A stretch of DNA of 5,316 nucleotides, taken from positions 1-5,316 of the forward strand of contig JBMQEM010000122.1 of NCBI GenBank assembly GCA_049363815.1. Direction: 5' to 3'. The translations under genes were made by a program, and so were the position numbers. Shown here piece by piece: positions 1 to 5,316 of this stretch; within the stretch, counting starts at the first letter, position 1; each line of letters opens with the position of its first letter. The notes beneath the pieces were generated by a model. It did not search any database and was not told the origin of the DNA. It saw only the letters and a program-made list of their open reading frames with translations. The stretch is from JADKIH01 sp049363815. Its GTDB lineage: Bacteria > Bacteroidota > Bacteroidia > AKYH767-A > 2013-40CM-41-45.

Positions 1-164
1 TGCATCATCTTGCGTATTTTTACATAGAGGTGTTCCGCTTCAGTGAGTTTTTTATGACATTCTTAAAGGCAATCATCAATTCAATGATCACCGTTGTACT
101 CATTGTTGTCGGTCAGTATTTATTCGGAAGACAAGGGAAGAGAAATGAACGTATCATCGGGTAG
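1..164 (+). CDS. mreD: MreD, rod shape-determining membrane protein (C-terminal fragment)
   Basis: This is the 3' end of a gene that begins before the window. Reading from base 3, the frame is open for 53 codons to TAG at 162-164. The peptide begins HHLAYFYIEVF and contains a hydrophobic stretch (about residues 20-42 of the fragment, ending VVLIVVGQYLF), then a short basic tail, GRQGKRNERIIG. That is the shape of a last transmembrane helix with a positively charged cytoplasmic end. MreD is a small integral membrane protein that works with MreB and MreC to place the lateral-wall synthesis machinery. The assignment rests mainly on context: in Bacteroidota mreD usually lies directly before mrdA and rodA, and here its last 20 bases overlap the start of mrdA, which suggests translational coupling. 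The fragment is too short to exclude another small membrane protein on sequence alone. Confidence 0.72.
   Translation, partial: HHLAYFYIEVFRFSEFFMTFLKAIINSMITVVLIVVGQYLFGRQGKRNERIIG
133..140 (+). promoter_or_regulatory. SD-like purine run before mrdA
   Basis: The purine-rich stretch AAGGGAAG ends 4 bases before the ATG at 145 and lies inside the mreD coding end. It is a partial match to a Shine-Dalgarno site, and is the only such site before any gene in this window. It supports 145 as the mrdA start over the in-frame TTG at 94. Many Bacteroidota genes do not depend on such sites, so its functional weight is uncertain. Confidence 0.4.
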
Positions 165-2040
165 GACTACCGTAATTTATTTTATTTTCTTCGTTGTAGC
201 ATTTATTTATTTGTTGCGCTTATTCTATATTCAGGTTATCGATAAGAGTTATGAGTTGTCGGCAAATAATAATGTATTACGTCTTGTTATTGATTACCCT
301 TCACGTGGATTGATCTACGACAGAAATGGAAAGCTGCTTGTATTTAATGAGCCTGTTTATGATCTGATGATCATTCCCAAGCAAGCAAAGGACATCGATA
401 CTGTTGAATTGTGTAAACTGATCGGAATCACAAAGGAAGATTATATTGAAAAGTTCAGAAAAGCAAAAGCTTATTCACCCGTAAAAGCAACGATCTTCGA
501 AAAACAATTGTCTGTCGTTACGTATGCGACATTTCAGGAAAAGTTATATAAGTTTCCCGGATTTTTTGTTCAGCCCCGTACACTTAGAAAGTATCCTGAT
601 CCTATGGCTGCCCATTTGTTCGGATATATCGGTGAAGTAGATTCTGCAATCACTCACAAAAACCCGTACTACCGCGATGGTGATTACATTGGTAAAAGCG
701 GTATTGAACAATCGTATGAAACAGTTCTCCGCGGACAACGAGGAGTCCGGCGAGTTATGGTTGATGTATTCAACCGCGAGAAAGGAAGTTTTCAGGATGG
801 GAAATATGATACAGCTGCTGTTGCCGGCGAAAGCCTTACGATAACGATCGATGCCGATCTGCAACGGTATGCTGAAAAATTATTTCAGAATAAAGTCGGA
901 GCAGTCGTAGCGATTGAACCTTCTACCGGAGAGATCCTCGCCTGCGTAAGTAATCCTTCCTATGATCCGAATTTACTTGTAGGACGTGCACGAACTAAAA
1001 ATTACGCTCATCTTTTATTTGATCCATCAAAGCCTTTGTTCAATCGTGCATTGATGGCTTACTATCCGCCGGGTTCAACATTCAAGCTTATCAACGATCT
1101 GATCGGTGAAGAAGAAGGCGTATTGCATCCGAATACTTCTTACTACTGCGATGGAGGATATCACATGGGTTCACTCACTGTGAAATGTGATGCACGACAT
1201 GGATCTATTGCTTTGGAAACTGCTATCGAACATTCATGCAATACTTATCACTGTTATGTTTTCAGGAGCATTGTTGATCAGAAAAAATTTAAATCTACTG
1301 AAGAAGGCTATGAGAATTGGAGACGACATGTACTAACATTCGGTATTGGTAAAAGACTTTATAGTGATCTGCCTCAGGAATTGAAAGGGAATGTTCCGAC
1401 TGTTCAGTATTACGATAAATATTTTGGTAAAGGCAGATGGAGATCGTCTACAGTTGTTTCCCTTTCTATCGGACAAGGTGAATTAGGAATTACTCCATTG
1501 CAAATGGCAAATACAATGTGCATCATTGCCAACCGCGGACATTTTTATATTCCGCACATCATGAAAAAAGTAGGGAATAACCCGCAGAAAGATAAAAAGT
1601 TCACAGAGAAGAATCATACTTCAGTTCGTCCGGAGTATTATGACATCGTGCAAGATGGTATGCAAAAAGTTCTCGAGTCCGGAACAGCTGCGCGATCACA
1701 GATTAAAGGAATTACCGTTTTAGGTAAAACAGGTACTGCACAGAATCCCGGGAAAGATCACTCGCTCTTTGTCGGTTTTGCTCCAAGAGAAAATCCAAAG
1801 ATCGCTGTAGGGATCATGGTTGAAAATGGAGGCTGGGGTAGCGACTGGGCTGCACCTATTGCAACTTTAATGATAGAGAAATATCTGAACGATACGATTG
1901 CCAGAAAAGATCTTGAGAAAAGAATGTTTGAAGGAGTTATTACTCCAAAAGTATATCAGCCAAAAGTTCCGATTGCAAAGAAGGATAGTGTTGTAAAACT
2001 CATTCCGGTCAGACCGAAATTAATTAAAACAAAAAACTGA
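145..2040 (+). CDS. mrdA: Penicillin-binding protein 2 (peptidoglycan D,D-transpeptidase MrdA)
   Basis: This is the class B penicillin-binding protein of the elongasome. It crosslinks peptide stems of new glycan strands in the periplasm, as partner of RodA. The 631-residue length fits the family (about 630 in E. coli). Visible parts in order: a short cytoplasmic start, one membrane anchor at about residues 9-27, the conserved pedestal motif PSRGLIYDRNG (52-62), GKSGIE (183-188), and the transpeptidase domain from about 251 (VGAVVAIEPSTGEIL). Catalytic motifs are complete: STFK with nucleophile Ser311 and Lys314, SCN (364-366), IGQGE (442-446) and KTGT (528-531). The tail is Lys-rich. ATG at 145 is preferred because the hydrophobic anchor follows at once and a purine run lies just upstream; the in-frame TTG at 94 would only add 17 residues decoded out of frame from mreD. 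It overlaps mreD by 20 bp and rodA by 1 bp. Cys335, Cys348, His352 and Cys365 may form a metal site. Confidence 0.95.
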   Translation: MNVSSGRTTVIYFIFFVVAFIYLLRLFYIQVIDKSYELSANNNVLRLVIDYPSRGLIYDRNGKLLVFNEPVYDLMIIPKQAKDIDTVELCKLIGITKEDYIEKFRKAKAYSPVKATIFEKQLSVVTYATFQEKLYKFPGFFVQPRTLRKYPDPMAAHLFGYIGEVDSAITHKNPYYRDGDYIGKSGIEQSYETVLRGQRGVRRVMVDVFNREKGSFQDGKYDTAAVAGESLTITIDADLQRYAEKLFQNKVGAVVAIEPSTGEILACVSNPSYDPNLLVGRARTKNYAHLLFDPSKPLFNRALMAYYPPGSTFKLINDLIGEEEGVLHPNTSYYCDGGYHMGSLTVKCDARHGSIALETAIEHSCNTYHCYVFRSIVDQKKFKSTEEGYENWRRHVLTFGIGKRLYSDLPQELKGNVPTVQYYDKYFGKGRWRSSTVVSLSIGQGELGITPLQMANTMCIIANRGHFYIPHIMKKVGNNPQKDKKFTEKNHTSVRPEYYDIVQDGMQKVLESGTAARSQIKGITVLGKTGTAQNPGKDHSLFVGFAPRENPKIAVGIMVENGGWGSDWAAPIATLMIEKYLNDTIARKDLEKRMFEGVITPKVYQPKVPIAKKDSVVKLIPVRPKLIKTKN

Positions 2041-3305
2041 TGGGAAGAGACGACAGAAGCATATTGCAAAACATTGACTGGGTACTTGTAGGGATCTTCC
2101 TTGTAATGGTTTTATTCGGGTGGATGAATATTTATGCAGCAGTTTATAATGATGAGCATAAGAGCATTCTTGATTTTACCCAGAACTATGGTAAACAAAG
2201 CATCTGGATCGTTTGTGCATTGTTCATCGCTTTAATGGTCCTTGTTATCGATGGAAAGTTTTATGCGGCATTCTCCTATGCCATCTATGTAGTTATGATC
2301 TTGCTCCTGCTGTCAACCTTTGCTTTTGCGAAAAATGTAAAAGGTTCGTATGGTTGGATTGACATTGGTGCATATAAATTGCAACCCGCCGAGTTTGCGA
2401 AATTTGCAACGAACATGGCACTTGCAAAATTTTTAAGTACACTGGATACAAGAATGCAGGATTTCAAAACAAAGCTGATCTCATTGGCAATCATTGGAAT
2501 TCCGGCTATAATTATCTTATTGCAAAATGATACAGGTTCTGCATTAGTCTTCGGTGCATTTGTGCTTGTCCTTTACAGAGAAGGTCTTTCAGGAAATATA
2601 CTTTTACTTGGATTGGTTTCAGGAGCATTGTTTGTTCTTGCATTGCTTATCCAGCAAACAACATTATTTATTGTTATCGGAATAATTGCTTTGCTGATCT
2701 TAATGGTCGTGCGGAGGAATAAGAAAAATATTTTTACAATTGTTGCAGGCGCACTTGTAGCAATGGCAATTGTGTTCAGTGTCGATTATTTTTACAACAG
2801 TGTTCTTCAGGATCACCAGCGAATTCGTATTGATGTTTTGCTTGGAAAAGAAGTGGATCTGAAGGGTGCCGGTTATAATGTCAATCAAAGTAAGATCGCT
2901 ATCGGCTCCGGTGGATTTTTTGGTAAAGGATTCTTAAAAGGAACTCAAACAAAATATGACTTTGTGCCTGAGCAAAGCACAGACTTTATTTTCTGTACAG
3001 TAGGCGAGGAGTGGGGTTTTCTTGGAAGTCTTGTGGTCATCGGACTCTTTGTTGCACTACTTGCCCGCATCATTTATGTAGCTGAAAGGCAAAGATCAGC
3101 CTACTCCAGGATCTATGGGTATGGCGTAGCGTGTATACTTTTTGTGCATTTATTGATCAATATCGGTATGACCATTGGATTAGCGCCTGTAATTGGGATT
3201 CCTTTGCCATTTTTTAGCTATGGCGGTTCATCGTTATGGTCGTTTACGATCCTCCTTTTTATCTTCATCCGGCTCGATGCCTATAGGCTGCAAATTCTGA
3301 GATAA
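2040..3305 (+). CDS. rodA: RodA, SEDS-family peptidoglycan glycosyltransferase
   Basis: RodA polymerises lipid II into glycan strands at the inner membrane, working as a complex with PBP2. The 421-residue protein is highly hydrophobic with about ten membrane segments (for example about 13-35, 74-96, 144-161, 186-206 and 231-252, with more towards the C terminus). SEDS signatures are clear: KGSYGWIDIG (101-110) followed by QPAEFAK (115-121), QNDTGSAL (162-169), NQSKIAIGSGGFFGKG, then the loop VPEQSTDFIF (309-318), whose Asp315 aligns with the essential Asp of the family (Asp262 in E. coli RodA), and PLPFFSYGGSSL (388-399). It is about 50 residues longer than E. coli RodA, which I infer reflects longer loops or an extra segment in the middle. 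The family usually has QPD where this protein has QND (Asn163). The start ATG overlaps the mrdA stop as TGATG, with no SD site, so translation is probably coupled. FtsW is the main alternative, but the position next to mrdA favours RodA. Confidence 0.94.
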   Translation: MGRDDRSILQNIDWVLVGIFLVMVLFGWMNIYAAVYNDEHKSILDFTQNYGKQSIWIVCALFIALMVLVIDGKFYAAFSYAIYVVMILLLLSTFAFAKNVKGSYGWIDIGAYKLQPAEFAKFATNMALAKFLSTLDTRMQDFKTKLISLAIIGIPAIIILLQNDTGSALVFGAFVLVLYREGLSGNILLLGLVSGALFVLALLIQQTTLFIVIGIIALLILMVVRRNKKNIFTIVAGALVAMAIVFSVDYFYNSVLQDHQRIRIDVLLGKEVDLKGAGYNVNQSKIAIGSGGFFGKGFLKGTQTKYDFVPEQSTDFIFCTVGEEWGFLGSLVVIGLFVALLARIIYVAERQRSAYSRIYGYGVACILFVHLLINIGMTIGLAPVIGIPLPFFSYGGSSLWSFTILLFIFIRLDAYRLQILR

Positions 3306-3316
3306 TTGCAAATTCT
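3289..3316 (+). repeat. Short direct repeat across the rodA stop
   Basis: The 10-mer TGCAAATTCT occurs at 3289-3298 and again at 3307-3316, 18 bases (six codons) apart, flanking the TAA at 3303-3305. If the stop were read through, Leu-Gln-Ile-Leu would be encoded twice in frame. The remaining bases of the two 18-base units differ. It may be a remnant of a small duplication at the gene end, or chance in AT-rich DNA. Confidence 0.4.
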
Positions 3317-3369
3317 TCATTTCCAATGTAAAGCGTGACAATTCCAAGACATTATTCATGAGTCTTTCA

Positions 3370-3386
3370 TTTAACTTTAACTTAAC
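3370..3386 (+). promoter_or_regulatory. Possible promoter -7 region with TTTAAC repeats
   Basis: The 95-bp gap after rodA holds TTTAAC at 3370-3375 and 3376-3381, then TTAAC at 3382-3386. TAACTTTA at 3372-3379 is one base off the Bacteroidota -7 consensus TAnnTTTG. I see no convincing TTG or TTTG element at the right distance upstream, so this is a weak call. The 5' leader to the ATG at 3401 would be about 15 bases and A-rich. No terminator-like hairpin is visible in the gap. Confidence 0.22.
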
Positions 3387-3400
3387 AAAAATCGAAAACC

Positions 3401-3871
3401 ATGAAAAAAACACTACTTTCTATTATCTCCCTGATTTCAATTATGGGAATCATGCAGTCTTGCACAAAAGAAAATGAAGAATGTTCTTCTACATCAATCT
3501 CTGATCAGACGATAGCACAAATGGTGCAGTCATCATCAGGTCTGGTATATATGACTTCTTCAGCAAAATCTTTGCAAACATCGGGTAACTTCCGGATTAA
3601 AATGAACTCTACTGCAGCTTCAGCTTTTAGAAATAGTGGAAAGTCAACTTATCCGAACAACAGTATGCTGGTTCGCGAAGCGCTTGATCAAAATGGAAAT
3701 GTAACTGGTTCAGATATTATGTATAGATCAATGTCGGATCCTAATGCTCACCAAGGCTGGATCTGGACAAGTCTGGATGAAAACGGTGAAGTAATTTATA
3801 ATGCATCTGAAAGAGGAGCGAAATGTCAAAGCTGTCATAGCGGAAATATCGTTTCTTTTAACGGCATCTGA
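3401..3871 (+). CDS. Predicted lipoprotein with a cytochrome P460-like haem domain
   Basis: This 156-residue protein starts with a lipoprotein signal: MKK, a hydrophobic stretch, then MQSC with the lipidated Cys predicted at residue 21. The following residues TKENEE are charged and resemble the surface-export signal known for some Bacteroidota lipoproteins. Near the C terminus, CQSCH (142-146) is a CXXCH motif, the usual covalent haem c attachment site. The order of blocks fits the cytochrome P460 / cytochrome c'-beta family: FRIKM (64-68), a YPNNSMLVRE block (84-93), G-x-DIMYR (103-109), GWIW (119-122), then CXXCH close to the end. Members are small mono-haem proteins; characterised ones act on hydroxylamine or bind nitric oxide, but the role of Bacteroidota members is not known to me. 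The positions where the family often has Lys (VKE and MYK) are Arg92 and Arg109 here, so the haem-lysine crosslink may be missing. The leader is A-rich with no SD site. A strong terminator follows. The haem assignment is firmer than the subfamily. Confidence 0.78.
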   Translation: MKKTLLSIISLISIMGIMQSCTKENEECSSTSISDQTIAQMVQSSSGLVYMTSSAKSLQTSGNFRIKMNSTAASAFRNSGKSTYPNNSMLVREALDQNGNVTGSDIMYRSMSDPNAHQGWIWTSLDENGEVIYNASERGAKCQSCHSGNIVSFNGI

Positions 3872-3901
3872 GTATTGTGTTTTTATATGGTCTAATTGTA
3901 T

Positions 3902-3939
3902 CGCCTTCTTCTGTCTCCCGGAAGAAGGCGTTTATTTTT
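3902..3939 (+). terminator. Intrinsic (Rho-independent) terminator
   Basis: A perfect 10-bp inverted repeat, CGCCTTCTTC (3902-3911) and GAAGAAGGCG (3921-3930), encloses a 9-base loop and is followed at once by TTTATTTTT (3931-3939). It lies 30 bases after the stop of the P460-like gene. The T run is only on the + side, so it should act on + strand transcripts, ending either that gene alone or the whole rod operon plus that gene. Confidence 0.9.
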
Positions 3940-4033
3940 GCCCCATTATCTGATTTTCTACTTAAGAATTTGAACTGTTCACATCAATTTTCAGAATGAT
4001 TACATAAATAAGTGCAGAATCAGAAAATTTTGG

Positions 4034-4064
4034 TTGAATTGAAATTACTGCAATAATAAATTTA
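4034..4064 (+). promoter_or_regulatory. Possible promoter of the beta-helix gene
   Basis: TTG at 4034-4036 and TAAATTTA at 4057-4064 are separated by 20 bases, close to the Bacteroidota pattern of TTG, 17-23 bases, then TAnnTTTG (the last base is A instead of G). An alternative -7 element is TATCTTTA at 4067-4074, but it would leave almost no leader before the ATG at 4087. The terminator upstream implies that some promoter must lie in 3940-4086. The region is AT-rich, so chance matches are expected. Confidence 0.3.
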
Positions 4065-4086
4065 GATATCTTTAAATAAAAAACAG

Positions 4087-5316
4087 ATGAAAAAATGTCT
4101 GCTCTTATTGTTTCCGCTTATACTTTTATTTTTTTCTTCTGAAAAAACTTCTGCACAATGTGCAATGGCAGTAAATGGCAATGTATATACTGTCACAACA
4201 CCTTTAGATAATGTTCCTGGAAGTCTGAGATCTGCTATAAATGATGCGAACATTGACGGAACAGGTGGCCTCATTACTGTAGCTTGTAGTGGACCAATTG
4301 TTCTTCAGTCCCCGCTGCCGCAAATTTATTGCGATTCGCTCATGATTATAATCGCCGGCGTGCAACTTGATGGTGGTAATGTCTGCACTGATCCTGCATT
4401 CGAATTTTCTACTGCTCATAGTTGTGCTTCACTTTCTCCAAATTCAGCAATTAATTTTATTCCCAGGTTTTTCTCCGTCTTCAGTTCTGATGATTCAGGT
4501 CCGGGTACATTAAGGGATATCATTAATGCAGCAAACTTTTCGCCTTCTCAGGATATTATACATTTTAATTTATCCGGTCCTGCACCCCGGACAATTCAAT
4601 TGAACAGTGCATTGCCTCAAATAATCTACTCTCTTGAAATCAATGGAGCAAGCCAGCCTTTACATGGATATATTGGATCTGCCCCTCGAATTGCAATTGA
4701 AGGAGTCAATAAAACATTTCCAGGTTTATGGTTTGAGAACATCAATGATCCATCAGGCTTCATTGGAAAGGTGTATGGACTTACACTCCATAATTTTTCA
4801 ACAGCCGTACATTCGGAAGATCTATATCAGATGGTTATCGGAGATAATTTACGACGGAATGTGATCGGTCATAACAATTGGGGAATATTTTCAAGTAATG
4901 ACAGTCTTCTGGATATTACAAATAATTTTATCGGACTGGATACCGGTGGTACGGCTGCTGATTCAAATGACATTGGAATAACAATTTTGGGAAATCAAAA
5001 TGCCTCACAGCAATTACAAGTCAATCGCAATGTTATTTCAGGAAATAATCAAGGCGCTATAATATATAACGGAGTGTTAAGCGGGTCTTTTAAAGGCAAT
5101 CTGATTGGAACTGACAAGACAGGATCTTATGAAATTGCAAATCCGCATGGGGGAATTTCTTGCGGAGGAAGTAATGTAGAATTTGGTGGATTGAATCCCG
5201 GAGATGGAAATCTTTTTTCAGGGAGTTCATATTCTAATCTTGAAGCCGGAATAAATAATCGTGTCTTAGGGAATAAGTTCGGAACTAATCTTGCTGGAAC
5301 AATGGCGATACCTAAT
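4087..5316 (+). CDS. Secreted right-handed beta-helix repeat protein (N-terminal part, runs off the end)
   Basis: The frame is open for 410 codons from ATG 4087 to the last base of the window with no stop. It is closed upstream by an in-frame TAG at 4063-4065, so this start is well placed. The protein begins with a Sec signal peptide: KK, a Leu/Phe-rich core, and a probable cut after TSA (residue 23) before QC. Two divergent modules follow. The first has VTTPLDNVPGSLRSAINDAN (36-55) and SPLPQI (75-80); the second has SSDDSGPGTLRDIINAAN (133-150) and SALPQI (174-179). From about residue 250 the sequence is Gly/Asn-rich with beta-helix motifs: NVIGHNNWGI (258-267), NFIGLD (280-285), NVISGNNQGA (315-324), NLIGTD (338-343) and NKFGTN (396-401). 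Such proteins are usually cell-surface or secreted; a C-terminal type IX secretion tail is likely but lies outside the window. There is no SD site. The molecular role (adhesion, polysaccharide binding or other) cannot be told from this part. Confidence 0.82.
   Translation, partial: MKKCLLLLFPLILLFFSSEKTSAQCAMAVNGNVYTVTTPLDNVPGSLRSAINDANIDGTGGLITVACSGPIVLQSPLPQIYCDSLMIIIAGVQLDGGNVCTDPAFEFSTAHSCASLSPNSAINFIPRFFSVFSSDDSGPGTLRDIINAANFSPSQDIIHFNLSGPAPRTIQLNSALPQIIYSLEINGASQPLHGYIGSAPRIAIEGVNKTFPGLWFENINDPSGFIGKVYGLTLHNFSTAVHSEDLYQMVIGDNLRRNVIGHNNWGIFSSNDSLLDITNNFIGLDTGGTAADSNDIGITILGNQNASQQLQVNRNVISGNNQGAIIYNGVLSGSFKGNLIGTDKTGSYEIANPHGGISCGGSNVEFGGLNPGDGNLFSGSSYSNLEAGINNRVLGNKFGTNLAGTMAIPN
4192..4623 (+). 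repeat. Two divergent copies of a G-[ST]-L-R module
   Basis: Residues about 36-80 and 131-179 of the beta-helix protein align: GSLRSAINDAN with GTLRDIINAAN (offset 95 residues), and SPLPQI with SALPQI (offset 99). The match is at protein level; DNA identity is low. This is an old internal duplication, of the kind seen at the start of many bacterial beta-helix proteins. The coordinates span from the first copy to the end of the second and include the linker between them. Confidence 0.65.
4924..5316 (+). repeat. 58-residue beta-helix repeat units (at least 2 full plus a partial)
   Basis: The motif N-x-[IF]-G-x-[DN]-x-x-G-[TS] starts at residues 280, 338 and 396, an exact spacing of 58 residues (174 bp) twice. 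Within units, a second motif N-[VL]-[IF]-S-G occurs at 315 and 375, offset by 60, so small internal length changes compensate. The third unit is cut by the window end after 15 residues. A related NVIGHNN stretch at 258-264 suggests that an earlier, more degenerate unit precedes these. Confidence 0.6.

Noticed and set aside
94..144. Upstream TTG start for mrdA adding 17 residues
   Set aside because: The added segment is decoded out of frame from mreD, delays the membrane anchor, and has no ribosome-site support; ATG 145 fits the family better.
544..864. Reverse-strand open frame of 106 codons
   Set aside because: It lies wholly inside mrdA, which has intact catalytic motifs, and its product shows no recognisable domain or signal.
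2285..2888. Two reverse-strand open frames inside rodA
   Set aside because: Both are shadows of a strongly conserved membrane protein gene and show no start context or motifs of their own.
3950..4030. Imperfect inverted repeats such as ATTTTCT and AGAAAAT in the AT-rich gap
   Set aside because: The matches are only about 7 bp, widely spaced and AT-only, as expected by chance; no stable RNA structure is evident.
4062..4419. Overlapping reverse-strand open frames of about 70 codons
   Set aside because: They overlap the start of the beta-helix gene, which has a signal peptide and an uninterrupted frame of 410 codons on the + strand.
4634..4864. Forward open frame of 76 codons in another frame
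   Set aside because: It is nested in the beta-helix gene and has no independent support.
1..5316. CRISPR array, tRNA, insertion sequence, defence or other new multi-gene system
   Set aside because: No regular DNA repeats with spacers, no cloverleaf, no transposase and no terminal inverted repeats are visible; the genes fit known families.

Overview
The window looks like chromosomal DNA of a member of the Bacteroidota. The signs are moderate to low GC by eye, mostly A-rich leaders without Shine-Dalgarno sites, lipoprotein and Sec signals of the Bacteroidota type, and an mreD-mrdA-rodA order typical of that phylum. I cannot name a genus. All recognisable genes lie on the + strand.

Region 1 (1-3305) is the distal part of a rod-shape (elongasome) operon. 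It holds the last 53 codons of mreD, then mrdA (PBP2, a transpeptidase), then rodA (a SEDS glycosyltransferase). The genes are packed tightly: mreD overlaps mrdA by 20 bp and mrdA overlaps rodA by 1 bp (TGATG). PBP2 and RodA form the polymerase/crosslinker pair that makes lateral-wall peptidoglycan, and MreD is a membrane scaffold of the same machine. All catalytic motifs needed for activity are present in both enzymes.

Region 2 (3306-3939) holds a 95-bp gap, a small predicted lipoprotein with one CXXCH haem-binding motif that resembles the cytochrome P460 family, and a strong intrinsic terminator. I see no terminator between rodA and this gene, so read-through from the rod operon is possible.

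Region 3 (3940-5316) holds an AT-rich intergenic stretch and then the first 410 codons of a large secreted protein that runs off the window end. It has a Sec signal peptide, two divergent copies of a G-[ST]-L-R module, and beta-helix-type repeats with an exact 58-residue spacing between three N-x-[IF]-G motifs. It is probably a cell-surface or secreted right-handed beta-helix protein.

I found no evidence of a previously undescribed multi-gene system. The points most worth a second look are a possible Cys3His metal site in PBP2, arginines where P460 proteins often carry lysine, a putative surface-export signal on the lipoprotein, and the internal duplications of the beta-helix protein.
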